Source: Candidatus Poseidoniaceae archaeon (GTDB taxonomy: Archaea; Thermoplasmatota; Poseidoniia; Poseidoniales; Poseidoniaceae). From it: a DNA stretch of 5,321 nt. Positions within the stretch are counted from its first letter, which is position 1, and each line of letters starts with the position of its first letter. The notes beneath the pieces were generated by a model that worked only from the letters and a program-made list of their open reading frames with translations, was not told where the DNA came from and made no database searches. This document shows positions 1 through 5,321 of this stretch, in pieces. The position numbers and the translations under genes were made by a program. The stretch spans positions 1-5,321 of the forward strand of contig JAKUNY010000109.1 of NCBI GenBank assembly GCA_022451765.1. The letters are read 5' to 3'.

Positions 1-1264
1 CATCTGTTGCTCGCTTCAAAATGTCCGATGCGAGGGAAATGGATGAATTCCCCTCGGCGTCTTCCACCTCAAATGTATTGCTTGATTTGCCATTGAGCAC
101 GACAAGAATGTCCTCTGGATCGAGAATTTCTTGACCTTGTTCATGAGCGTCTTTGAGTGCCGAAAGTGCAGCCTCAACACCTCGCCAGTATTGGCCGCTG
201 TAATTCAAGACCTCCATTGTGTGTGCATCTTCGAAAAGCATGCCAAGCAAGGAGGCTTGTTGTTTAATGTGAATCGCTAGACTTGCTTGAGAAACAGGGT
301 AAATGGTTGAAATCGAAGCAGATCGAAAAAACTCCCACAAACGGGACGAGGTCCAGTTTTCCGGATGTAATGTTGTGGTGGCGAGAACATGGACGCCTAA
401 ATTCAATGCATGGTCAATCATGTAACCTACGTTTTGTGCATGCTTCTCATGCTCAGCGATTAAATGGATATCGTCCAGGAGCAACAACGAACTGGAGGCA
501 ATCCCTTCATGCCAATCGTGTGGAATAGTATCTTTGCTAAGCAGTTCAGTCGCTCGTAGAATACGAACATCCCCATCAAAATAGCGCAAGGCACTCTGGC
601 CGGTTGCGTGCAAAAGATGACTTTTTCCTACTTCTCTCTCGCCAAGAATGATGTGTGGGTTGTGGCGTTCACCAAGGTTGTCGATGATCGTTTCACAGAT
701 TGTTGTTGCCTGTTTGTTCTCTGCTGTAACCTTCCAATGTTTGAACGTCTTCCTTTGACTCATTTGCAAACGCTTTGGCCAGTCTGCTTGGCTTTTGAGA
801 ATGGTGCTGTGGTGCAACCGTTCACCACGAACCGGGGTTGCCAATTGTTGTGAAGGAGCATTCAGAGGCATATTTCGCTGTTCATCAAGAATGGTTGACC
901 ACAATGGCTGGCCAGAGGAAGAGAATCCGATTTTGTCGCCAAGACTCCCTTCCGGAATCGTTCCATCAAAACTTCGTTCACGTAGTTCCTTTAGCCGAGA
1001 AACAGGATGCACATTTTCCAACTTTAAAGCGGGTTGGTATTCAACCTCCATCCCAAGGATTTCTTGACTGATGGCTTCCATCATGGGGCGTTCATGAATT
1101 GGTTGCGATTGCATAAATCGTCGCTCATGCGAGAGTGTCCCTTTTTTGTTCAGAAGCCGCCCAAGCCTCGACGGATTCTTCTCAGAAACATCTTCATCGT
1201 TTGCGAGACCAGCCTTTGCCTTTTGGAGAGCAATTTTCAATCGGTTGGTCCGCTCGATGCTCAT
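1..1264 (-). CDS. DnaA/Hda-family AAA+ ATPase, 3' end beyond the window
   Basis: The frame stays open from the ATG at 1264 to the window edge, giving 421 residues without a stop. Residues about 165-375 match the AAA+ core of DnaA/Hda. Walker A is GEREVGKS at about 208-215, followed by HLLHA as in DnaA. Walker B is LLLLDDIHLI at about 260-269, where DnaA has LLIDDIQF. Strand 4 and sensor 1 lie in VLATTTLHP at about 293-301. A box-VII-like stretch containing R308 and R314 follows. The sensor-2 helix YWRGVEAALSAL (R361) matches the DnaA pattern vRelEGaL. Residues 1-160 are charged, apparently poorly ordered, and match no domain I I recognise. Any DNA-binding domain IV would lie beyond the left edge. 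The start is fixed by an ATGA overlap with the upstream DUF835 gene and by AGGAGGAT 5 nt before it. DnaA proteins bind ATP and assemble on DNA; Hda and similar relatives regulate other AAA+ proteins. Since archaea use Orc1/Cdc6 for initiation, I would not call this a replication initiator. The fold assignment is firm; the role is unknown. Confidence 0.85.
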   Translation of the reverse strand, partial: MSIERTNRLKIALQKAKAGLANDEDVSEKNPSRLGRLLNKKGTLSHERRFMQSQPIHERPMMEAISQEILGMEVEYQPALKLENVHPVSRLKELRERSFDGTIPEGSLGDKIGFSSSGQPLWSTILDEQRNMPLNAPSQQLATPVRGERLHHSTILKSQADWPKRLQMSQRKTFKHWKVTAENKQATTICETIIDNLGERHNPHIILGEREVGKSHLLHATGQSALRYFDGDVRILRATELLSKDTIPHDWHEGIASSSLLLLDDIHLIAEHEKHAQNVGYMIDHALNLGVHVLATTTLHPENWTSSRLWEFFRSASISTIYPVSQASLAIHIKQQASLLGMLFEDAHTMEVLNYSGQYWRGVEAALSALKDAHEQGQEILDPEDILVVLNGKSSNTFEVEDAEGNSSISLASDILKRATD

Positions 1265-3045
1265 GCCTTATCCTCCTGATCATTGTTGTCGGACAAACGC
1301 TGTTGAGATGCAGCATGTTCTCGTGCATAGGGGGATGGTTGGATGCTGTTTTTGGCTTGCTCCGATTTCTGAACCGGAGTAGCAATGGTTTTCGTGGATT
1401 TGATTGGAGGGAAATTCGCAAGCCGTTTTCCTGCCTTGGACGATGCAGCCTTGTTCATTGTCTTCTGTAAACTCGGTACACTTGGCTTTGGAAGTGTGTG
1501 AGTGATCTTCGCTGATACAGGTACGAACGATTTCGATTGTCCCGAATCATTCGGCAAGACAGGGAGGTCAATGATTTGCCTAGCAGCATCATCGATTGAG
1601 TTTCGTTTGGCAGGTGACGTTGTACCCTTACTGCTCCGTATGATTCGCTGAGGGGTTCGAGGCTTCCTCGCCAAATTGACGTCAATTTCCTCAGGTATAG
1701 GGTCGGCCGCAATGTTCAATTCTTCCTCAGGTTCCTCAACATCATCGTTTGCCCATGAGCGCATCTTTGATTGCAGTTCTTCATCAACTTTCACTGTCAA
1801 GTGTTCCTTCGGCAATGGTACTTGATTGACTTGACTCTGCGTTTCTGGCTTCGGTGGCAGAACAGGATCTTGCACATGTGCTTCAAGATGCTCTGCAATA
1901 ACATCTTCCACTGCTTCATCAAGGTCGCGAAAGTAAGGGTGATCTTGCAACAGGTCGACATCGAGCAACCACGTCTGCATTTGCTGGCTTTCCAAGGCGC
2001 TGAATTCGCGCTCCAATCGTGTTCGATGTTGCAAAGTAAAAGCCTCAAGATTTGATGAAACAATCAGAACATTTCCATTCAACCGAGTTTGATCGACGAT
2101 GCTTCGAATCATCTCTATCACCCGTTGCTCGCCATGAATTCCTGATAGATATTCAATCCCTTCAAGAAAAAGGATTCCTCGCTCATGCTCTGAAAAAAAC
2201 ACATCGATGTTTCGCCGAATCGACTCCAAAGAAGGGTCCAATGTGCGCTCATGCTGGGTTTCAGACAACCAGTGATACTGCTTGATTGGCATGCGATAGT
2301 TGGATTCAATGCGAGAGGGAGATTGTCGAGAAATGAGGAGCACAGGTTGCTTCATTTCACTCAAGGTGGTTGCAAGTTCGAATATTTCGTGAGGTTCAAT
2401 TGAGTGTTCAAGCCAAGCCTGCCCTCGCTGAAGAACAGGTCCTCCTTGACTCCGCATCCGTGCTTCGCTTTTTCTTCGCAAGGCCTCTGGAACGGATACG
2501 CTGGGCTTCAACTCAGGTAGTCGCTCTTCCCGTTCAATTCGTCTTCGGGGCGTTCGTACTGATGTCCACCAAGCCTCATCACGGATTCCATCCTCTTCCT
2601 CAACCAAACCTGCATGGGGGTGCTCAGAAAGGGTGGATATGTACAACGATTCGGACATTTCATGCAAGCTCATCGTCGCATCAAGTGCAGATGCGTCAGA
2701 TTCAATTTCAAGCAGTGCTTCAATCCCATACCGCTCCATGTCAGCCTGATGGAACGCAGCAGCAAGCGATCCGTCGAAAATTAAGAGATGGCCGATTCGC
2801 TCACCTACATCCGGAATTTTACGATGGATTTTGATGGACCCATTTCGTTCCAATTTGGCCAATTCATGGGCGAGATGTCGTAGAACATCAACACCACCGC
2901 GTCTTGTTTCAAGAACATCTCCTGGAACAAAATCCGACACAATCCTCACCCCGCAAGTCGCAAGATTTGCTTTTATCTTTTGAACTGTGTGTCCCTCAAA
3001 GCCAAATGAGAAGCATTTCAATGGTCGAAGGTATCGGCCAATCAT
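1261..3045 (-). CDS. DUF835 domain protein with N-terminal alpha/beta module and disordered tail
   Basis: This encodes a 594-residue soluble protein with three parts. Residues about 11-118 form a compact module whose second half reads as beta strand, the turn FDGSLAAAF, then the helix GIEALLEIESDA. It resembles PATAN-like or roadblock-like regulatory modules, but that is an inference. Residues about 219-348 match DUF835, an archaeal family of unknown function. Hallmarks are PVLLISRQSP, HWLSET (about 258-263), GILFLEGIEYL (about 290-300) and NVLIVSSNLEAF. The family's usual LLDG acidic position is a Glu here (E295). From about 393 to the end the chain is low complexity, first acidic (about 434-456), then rich in Lys, Pro and Ser. 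There is no signal peptide or membrane segment. The frame stays open 22 codons further upstream, but the ATG at 3045 is chosen because AGAGGTGAT lies 6 nt before it. Its TGA overlaps the start of the DnaA-like ATPase gene, so the two are probably translationally coupled and act together. Domain call good; biological role unknown. Confidence 0.85.
   Translation of the reverse strand: MIGRYLRPLKCFSFGFEGHTVQKIKANLATCGVRIVSDFVPGDVLETRRGGVDVLRHLAHELAKLERNGSIKIHRKIPDVGERIGHLLIFDGSLAAAFHQADMERYGIEALLEIESDASALDATMSLHEMSESLYISTLSEHPHAGLVEEEDGIRDEAWWTSVRTPRRRIEREERLPELKPSVSVPEALRRKSEARMRSQGGPVLQRGQAWLEHSIEPHEIFELATTLSEMKQPVLLISRQSPSRIESNYRMPIKQYHWLSETQHERTLDPSLESIRRNIDVFFSEHERGILFLEGIEYLSGIHGEQRVIEMIRSIVDQTRLNGNVLIVSSNLEAFTLQHRTRLEREFSALESQQMQTWLLDVDLLQDHPYFRDLDEAVEDVIAEHLEAHVQDPVLPPKPETQSQVNQVPLPKEHLTVKVDEELQSKMRSWANDDVEEPEEELNIAADPIPEEIDVNLARKPRTPQRIIRSSKGTTSPAKRNSIDDAARQIIDLPVLPNDSGQSKSFVPVSAKITHTLPKPSVPSLQKTMNKAASSKAGKRLANFPPIKSTKTIATPVQKSEQAKNSIQPSPYAREHAASQQRLSDNNDQEDKA
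1270..1277 (-). promoter_or_regulatory. Shine-Dalgarno site of the DnaA-like ATPase gene
   Basis: On the minus strand AGGAGGAT sits 5 nt before the ATG at 1264, inside the last codons of the DUF835 gene. Together with the 4-nt ATGA overlap it settles the ATPase start and suggests coupled translation. Confidence 0.8.
2970..2981 (+). promoter_or_regulatory. Possible TATA-like element for the DUF309 operon
   Basis: CTTTTATCTTTT is the most A/T-rich, TATA-like stretch upstream of the DUF309 start. A transcription start about 25 nt downstream (near 3000-3005) would give a leader of about 40 nt. It lies inside the opposite-strand DUF835 gene and differs from the archaeal TATA consensus, so this is a weak inference. 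No comparable element was found for the minus-strand operon. Confidence 0.2.
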
Positions 3046-3436
3046 GCAGGCATCACCTCTTTCAACGGAAGAAGGGGTGTTGCTCGAACAGGGCCGAATG
3101 GATTTTGACAATGGCCGATATTGGCATGCTCACGAAGCATGGGAAGATTTGTGGAATTCGCTTAAGCGTCGAAATGCAGAGATGAGTGAAATCTTGTTGG
3201 TTCAAGGCCTCATACAAACCGCAGCATTGCTTTACAATCACCAACGTAAAAAATCCCGTGGTGTTGCAAATCAATGGAGTAAACTGACTCCAAAATTGGC
3301 GCCCTGGAAAATCGCTTGGGGATTCGATATCGAACAACATGTCGAAAACATCTCTGTGTATGCAGAGGATGTTGACCTTTGGCAACAAACGTATGAAAAC
3401 ATGAAGCTTCCCGTCGCAACTGAGGTGATGGAATGA
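3044..3436 (+). CDS. DUF309 family protein
   Basis: This is a 130-residue helical protein. The DUF309 signature is clear: GRYWHAHEAWEDLW at about 24-37, with the conserved AHE and WE..W residues, then VQGLIQTAALLYNHQR at about 53-68, matching the family pattern of flqGLiqlAaalyH. DUF309 proteins are small soluble helical proteins of unknown function found in bacteria and archaea. The length fits the family. The ATG at 3044 is preferred because it covers the usual N-terminal helix (EEGVLLEQGR). A GTG at 2987 would add 19 residues, and an ATG at 3098 would cut into the domain. Neither 3044 nor 2987 has a strong Shine-Dalgarno site, so the start is less certain than for the neighbours. The start codon shares CATG with the start of the divergent DUF835 gene. 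The stop overlaps the next gene's ATG (ATGA), so the two are co-translated. Family call firm, function unknown. Confidence 0.85.
   Translation: MQASPLSTEEGVLLEQGRMDFDNGRYWHAHEAWEDLWNSLKRRNAEMSEILLVQGLIQTAALLYNHQRKKSRGVANQWSKLTPKLAPWKIAWGFDIEQHVENISVYAEDVDLWQQTYENMKLPVATEVME
3052..3060 (-). promoter_or_regulatory. Shine-Dalgarno site of the DUF835 gene
   Basis: On the minus strand AGAGGTGAT, complementary to the CACCTCC end of archaeal 16S rRNA, stands 6 nt before the ATG at 3045. It decides the start against the longer open frame beginning at 3111. It lies inside the coding region of the divergent DUF309 gene (codons 3-6), so the DUF835 mRNA leader must overlap that gene. Confidence 0.75.
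3422..3429 (+). promoter_or_regulatory. Shine-Dalgarno site of the two-helix membrane protein gene
   Basis: GAGGTGAT lies just upstream of the ATG at 3433, with 3 nt between them (5 nt if GAGGTG is taken as the core). It is inside the last codons of the DUF309 gene and supports coupled translation across the ATGA overlap. Confidence 0.75.
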
Positions 3437-4095
3437 AACATTTTGAAGAAGGGCTTCCGAATCAGTTTATCCTTTTCTCCCAGACACCTAAAGCACAGGA
3501 GCATGGGCGTGCGCTATTTGTACGATTCAGCATTTTTCTTATTGTTCCTGTATTAGGTATCCTTGTCCATGGCTCATTCCCCGTCAATCTCATCTTGTCA
3601 GGAGTGTTCTTCATGTTGATAGGAGTTTTCTCTTTGATATCGGCCTACAGTTATCAACAGTGGCATGATTGGCAACGTACACCTTTTGCAGTAAACCCAT
3701 CACACCCAATGATGGAATTGGATTCTGATAAAGAATCAGAGGTAATGATACGAATGCATGATGGGCGTTGGTTGAAGGCTGGCAATGATCGCTACAGGCT
3801 CATCAGGGATGACGTACTCTCAGGATATAATTTGGTTGCAATGAACGATGATTATACCATCCTTGGTTACTTTACCGATAAGAAAACCATTGATGCAAAG
3901 CTTCGAAGAACCATGGCTTTGCTGAATCAATCCCTCGCTTTACGAGATGCTCACAATGAAATTGAGGATGAAATCGAAGATGCGCGGGAGAGGGAGTCCA
4001 TTGATTACGGCTTGTTGGACAGAGACTGGCCGGATGAAAGTGAGATGGAAGATGCATCAGGGCCCATTGCAAAGAGATTAAAGCGTCAAGAATGA
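3433..4095 (+). CDS. Two-helix membrane protein with acidic cytoplasmic domain, unknown function
   Basis: I do not recognise a family for this 220-residue protein. It has a short N-terminal segment, two hydrophobic helices at about 28-47 and 51-72 separated by a tight HGSFP turn, and a soluble domain of about 145 residues. Lys and Arg before the first helix suggest that both ends face the cytoplasm. The soluble part has a predicted beta region at about 103-148 (MIRMHDGRWLKAG, YRLIRDD, YTILGYF), followed by a charged, probably coiled-coil helix at about 153-190. It ends in a strongly acidic stretch and a basic KRLKRQE. The start is fixed by the strong GAGGTGAT site and the ATGA overlap with the DUF309 gene. 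Co-translation suggests the DUF309 protein may act at the membrane with this one, but that is an inference. The reading frame is well supported; no biochemical function can be assigned. Confidence 0.75.
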   Translation: MKHFEEGLPNQFILFSQTPKAQEHGRALFVRFSIFLIVPVLGILVHGSFPVNLILSGVFFMLIGVFSLISAYSYQQWHDWQRTPFAVNPSHPMMELDSDKESEVMIRMHDGRWLKAGNDRYRLIRDDVLSGYNLVAMNDDYTILGYFTDKKTIDAKLRRTMALLNQSLALRDAHNEIEDEIEDARERESIDYGLLDRDWPDESEMEDASGPIAKRLKRQE

Positions 4096-4122
4096 GACAT
4101 TCAACGACGCATCAAAGGGTGC

Positions 4123-4136
4123 ATTGAAAACCTAAA
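4123..4136 (+). promoter_or_regulatory. Possible weak promoter for the four-helix membrane protein
   Basis: ATTGAAAACCTAAA is the only A/T-rich stretch in the 58-bp gap and spans about -31 to -18 relative to the ATG at 4154. That spacing would suit an archaeal TATA region for a leaderless transcript, and the gene lacks a Shine-Dalgarno site. The match to consensus is poor, and read-through from the upstream pair is equally possible. Confidence 0.2.
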
Positions 4137-4153
4137 CCCGTCAGCATACGGCT

Positions 4154-4768
4154 ATGGAACCTCAAGACCGTTGGTCTGAGATTGTCTCAGAGTTAAGTCC
4201 AGAGGACAAAGATCTTCTCTTTGGAACTTCTTTGTCGCGCCGATTTTCACGTCTGCCTCTTTGGATATCCCACCCTGCCAACATTGGGATGTTCTATGGT
4301 TTCCTCATCAGTTTAGCCCTTATCTTCCCTTACATTCTACGTTACGATAATTTGAATGAATCATTTTCGAACTGGCTGCTGTTTTCGGCTTTGTTTATGG
4401 CAGCCTGTCTTGTTCTCGGTTTTTGTTCGTTGATTTTGGTCGCATTATCGAAACGAATGCCAATGGCGCCACCTCGCATTATCCTGTATCCGATGCCATT
4501 CCTTGGAATCGGATTGCTGGGTTTGGATTACTCCAACTTCCTCGACCTACCGAACGGAATATCCCTGTTTGTCCTGCTGCTTCCTGGGCCCGCATATGTT
4601 CATCTTTCTTGGGCGCCAAGGTGGCGATTACTTTGCATGATTGATGAGGGTGTCAATCCATTTGGAAGCACGAAGGGGTCCAATAAATCACAGCAGGAAT
4701 CAGCGGATGATTTAGCCGGAGAAGATACTGAACTGCTTGAAGTGGTTGATGCATTTGAAGCAGAATAA
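4154..4768 (+). CDS. Four-helix membrane protein, unknown function
   Basis: This 204-residue protein is of no family I recognise. A charged N-terminal segment (about 1-40, with SPEDKDLLFG at 15-24) precedes four hydrophobic segments at about 43-63, 74-98, 108-124 and 134-152. A cytoplasmic tail of about 50 residues follows; it becomes acidic and ends in EVVDAFEAE. Conserved-looking features are the Pro-rich loop between helices 2 and 3 (KRMPMAPPR) and LLLPGPAYVHLSWAPRW at the end of the last helix. An in-frame stop at 4133 limits the start to the ATG at 4154. No Shine-Dalgarno motif precedes it, unlike the coupled genes in this window, so leaderless translation is likely. It follows the two-helix membrane protein by 58 bp on the same strand and may be co-expressed with it. 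Its end is convergent with the oxoamine synthase gene 38 bp away. Confidence 0.75.
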   Translation: MEPQDRWSEIVSELSPEDKDLLFGTSLSRRFSRLPLWISHPANIGMFYGFLISLALIFPYILRYDNLNESFSNWLLFSALFMAACLVLGFCSLILVALSKRMPMAPPRIILYPMPFLGIGLLGLDYSNFLDLPNGISLFVLLLPGPAYVHLSWAPRWRLLCMIDEGVNPFGSTKGSNKSQQESADDLAGEDTELLEVVDAFEAE

Positions 4769-4777
4769 TCCATGTTG

Positions 4778-4792
4778 TCTCTGTCACAGAGA
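4778..4792. other. 15-nt perfect palindrome between convergent genes
   Basis: TCTCTGTCACAGAGA has 7-nt arms around a single central C, and lies in the 38-bp gap between two convergent stops. It could fold as a short hairpin (6 bp with a 3-nt loop) in either transcript, but no T-tract follows on either strand. A terminator role, or a protein binding site, is therefore only a guess. Confidence 0.3.
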
Positions 4793-4806
4793 ATCGTTCA
4801 TCGGTA

Positions 4807-5321
4807 TCAAATAAGGCCAACTTTCGGTCCGATTTCTTCCAATATTCGTAGAACTTCATTCAAGTCGTCCTTTGACAATCCGGAAGACATCTGTGTTCGT
4901 ATTCTGGCTTTGTCTCGTGCAACCATCGGGAACACGATGGCTCCAGCCATAACGCCTTCTCGTTGAAGATGGGTTGTCATTGCCTTCGCAGTTGAAGATT
5001 CTCCACACATGATAGGGATAATTGGTGTGGTTGAAACACCTGTGTCAAAACCGAGGGATTGCAATTCCTTCCTGAAATAATTGGTGTTCTCCCAGAGTTT
5101 TGCATGATGCTCAGGTTCTTCCATAAGGACTTCAATTGCTGCTTTTTGTGCAGCTGCGACACCCGGGGGTTGCGAACCTGACAAAAGCCATGATCTTGAG
5201 TGGTTCAGTGCATGTGTTCGCGTCATTTCTGTTCCAGCAAGAATACCTCCTTGTACGCCAAGGGCTTTCGAGAAAGAGCCGAGTTCAAAATCAACTTGAC
5301 CTTGGAGTTTGAAATGGTCGA
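4807..5321 (-). CDS. Alpha-oxoamine synthase, probably glycine C-acetyltransferase (Kbl-like), 5' end beyond the window
   Basis: The frame is open to the right edge, leaving the C-terminal 170 or so residues. GSFSKALGVQGG (fragment residues about 14-25) carries the PLP-binding lysine at 5266-5268, as in the GT(F/L)(G/S)KALG motif of KBL, BioF and ALA synthase. Family features follow in order: SGSQPPGVAAAQKAAIEVL, a helix with LWENTNYFRKEL, GVSTTPIIPIM, and ARIRTQMSSGLSKDDL, whose Arg is expected to hold the substrate carboxylate. The protein ends normally (VGLI). Enzymes of this cytosolic fold-type I family condense an amino acid with an acyl-CoA, releasing CO2 except in KBL, which interconverts 2-amino-3-ketobutyrate plus CoA with glycine plus acetyl-CoA. 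KBL is favoured by the TPI.P and C-terminal patterns, but 8-amino-7-oxononanoate synthase or another member cannot be excluded without the N-terminal half. KBL usually works with threonine dehydrogenase in threonine breakdown; that gene is not in view. SSGLS replaces the SAAHT common in KBL. Confidence 0.8.
   Translation of the reverse strand, partial: DHFKLQGQVDFELGSFSKALGVQGGILAGTEMTRTHALNHSRSWLLSGSQPPGVAAAQKAAIEVLMEEPEHHAKLWENTNYFRKELQSLGFDTGVSTTPIIPIMCGESSTAKAMTTHLQREGVMAGAIVFPMVARDKARIRTQMSSGLSKDDLNEVLRILEEIGPKVGLI

Noticed and set aside
1135..1470. A 111-codon plus-strand open frame, rich in Cys and Leu.
   Set aside because: It is antisense across the junction of two well-supported minus-strand genes, and its composition is that of a shadow frame.
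2370..2834. A 154-codon open frame on the plus strand.
   Set aside because: It is antisense to the middle of the DUF835 coding region, has no recognisable domain or ribosome binding site, and the opposite strand has clear family motifs.
2987..3043. A GTG start for the DUF309 protein, adding 19 residues.
   Set aside because: The added residues overlap the DUF835 N-terminus on the other strand, no Shine-Dalgarno site precedes the GTG, and the family does not need them. It cannot be fully excluded.
3046..3111. A 22-codon upstream extension of the DUF835 gene to an ATG at 3111.
   Set aside because: The Shine-Dalgarno site AGAGGTGAT would then be coding, and the extra residues are simply the antisense of the DUF309 N-terminus. 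The ATG at 3045 has ideal spacing.
3159..3168. The palindrome CGCTTAAGCG.
   Set aside because: It lies within DUF309 coding sequence, is only 10 nt long, and has no accompanying signal. Chance occurrence is the simplest explanation.
1..5321. RNA genes, CRISPR repeats, insertion sequences or attachment sites.
   Set aside because: No tRNA-like cloverleaf, repeat-spacer pattern, terminal inverted repeats or transposase motifs were seen by eye. The window is almost fully occupied by protein-coding genes.

Overview
This 5.3 kb window looks archaeal, most likely a marine euryarchaeon of the Poseidoniales (Marine Group II) / Thermoplasmatota type. This placement is an inference. It rests on a DUF835 protein (a mostly archaeal family), a DUF309 protein, strong GAGGTGAT- or AGGAGG-type Shine-Dalgarno sites in front of overlapping genes, tight ATGA gene overlaps, and small lineage-specific membrane proteins. 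No rRNA, tRNA or replication marker gene is present to fix the taxonomy.

Layout. Positions 1-3045 hold a two-gene minus-strand operon. The promoter-proximal gene (3045 to 1261) encodes a 594-residue protein with an N-terminal alpha/beta module, a central DUF835 domain and a long acidic-then-basic low-complexity tail. Its stop overlaps the start of the second gene in an ATGA. That gene (1264 leftwards, running off the window) encodes an AAA+ ATPase of the DnaA/Hda type with a clear Walker A, Walker B and sensor-2 region. Back to back with this operon, starting inside the same CATG tetranucleotide at 3043-3046, is a plus-strand pair. It comprises a DUF309 protein (3044-3436) and, through another ATGA overlap, a two-helix membrane protein (3433-4095). 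After a 58-bp gap comes a four-helix membrane protein (4154-4768). The right end (4807-5321, minus strand, convergent) is the C-terminal half of a PLP-dependent alpha-oxoamine synthase, probably glycine C-acetyltransferase (2-amino-3-ketobutyrate CoA ligase).

How the parts fit. The strongest functional link is between the DUF835 protein and the DnaA-like ATPase: they are co-oriented, translationally coupled, and both have strong ribosome binding sites. Archaea normally initiate replication with Orc1/Cdc6, so a DnaA-family ATPase coupled to an archaeal DUF835 protein is unexpected. It may be a non-canonical AAA+ switch rather than a replication initiator. The right-end Kbl-like enzyme is a metabolic gene with no evident tie to the rest. 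There is no stretch longer than 300 bp without a gene, and no mobile element, CRISPR array or RNA gene was seen.
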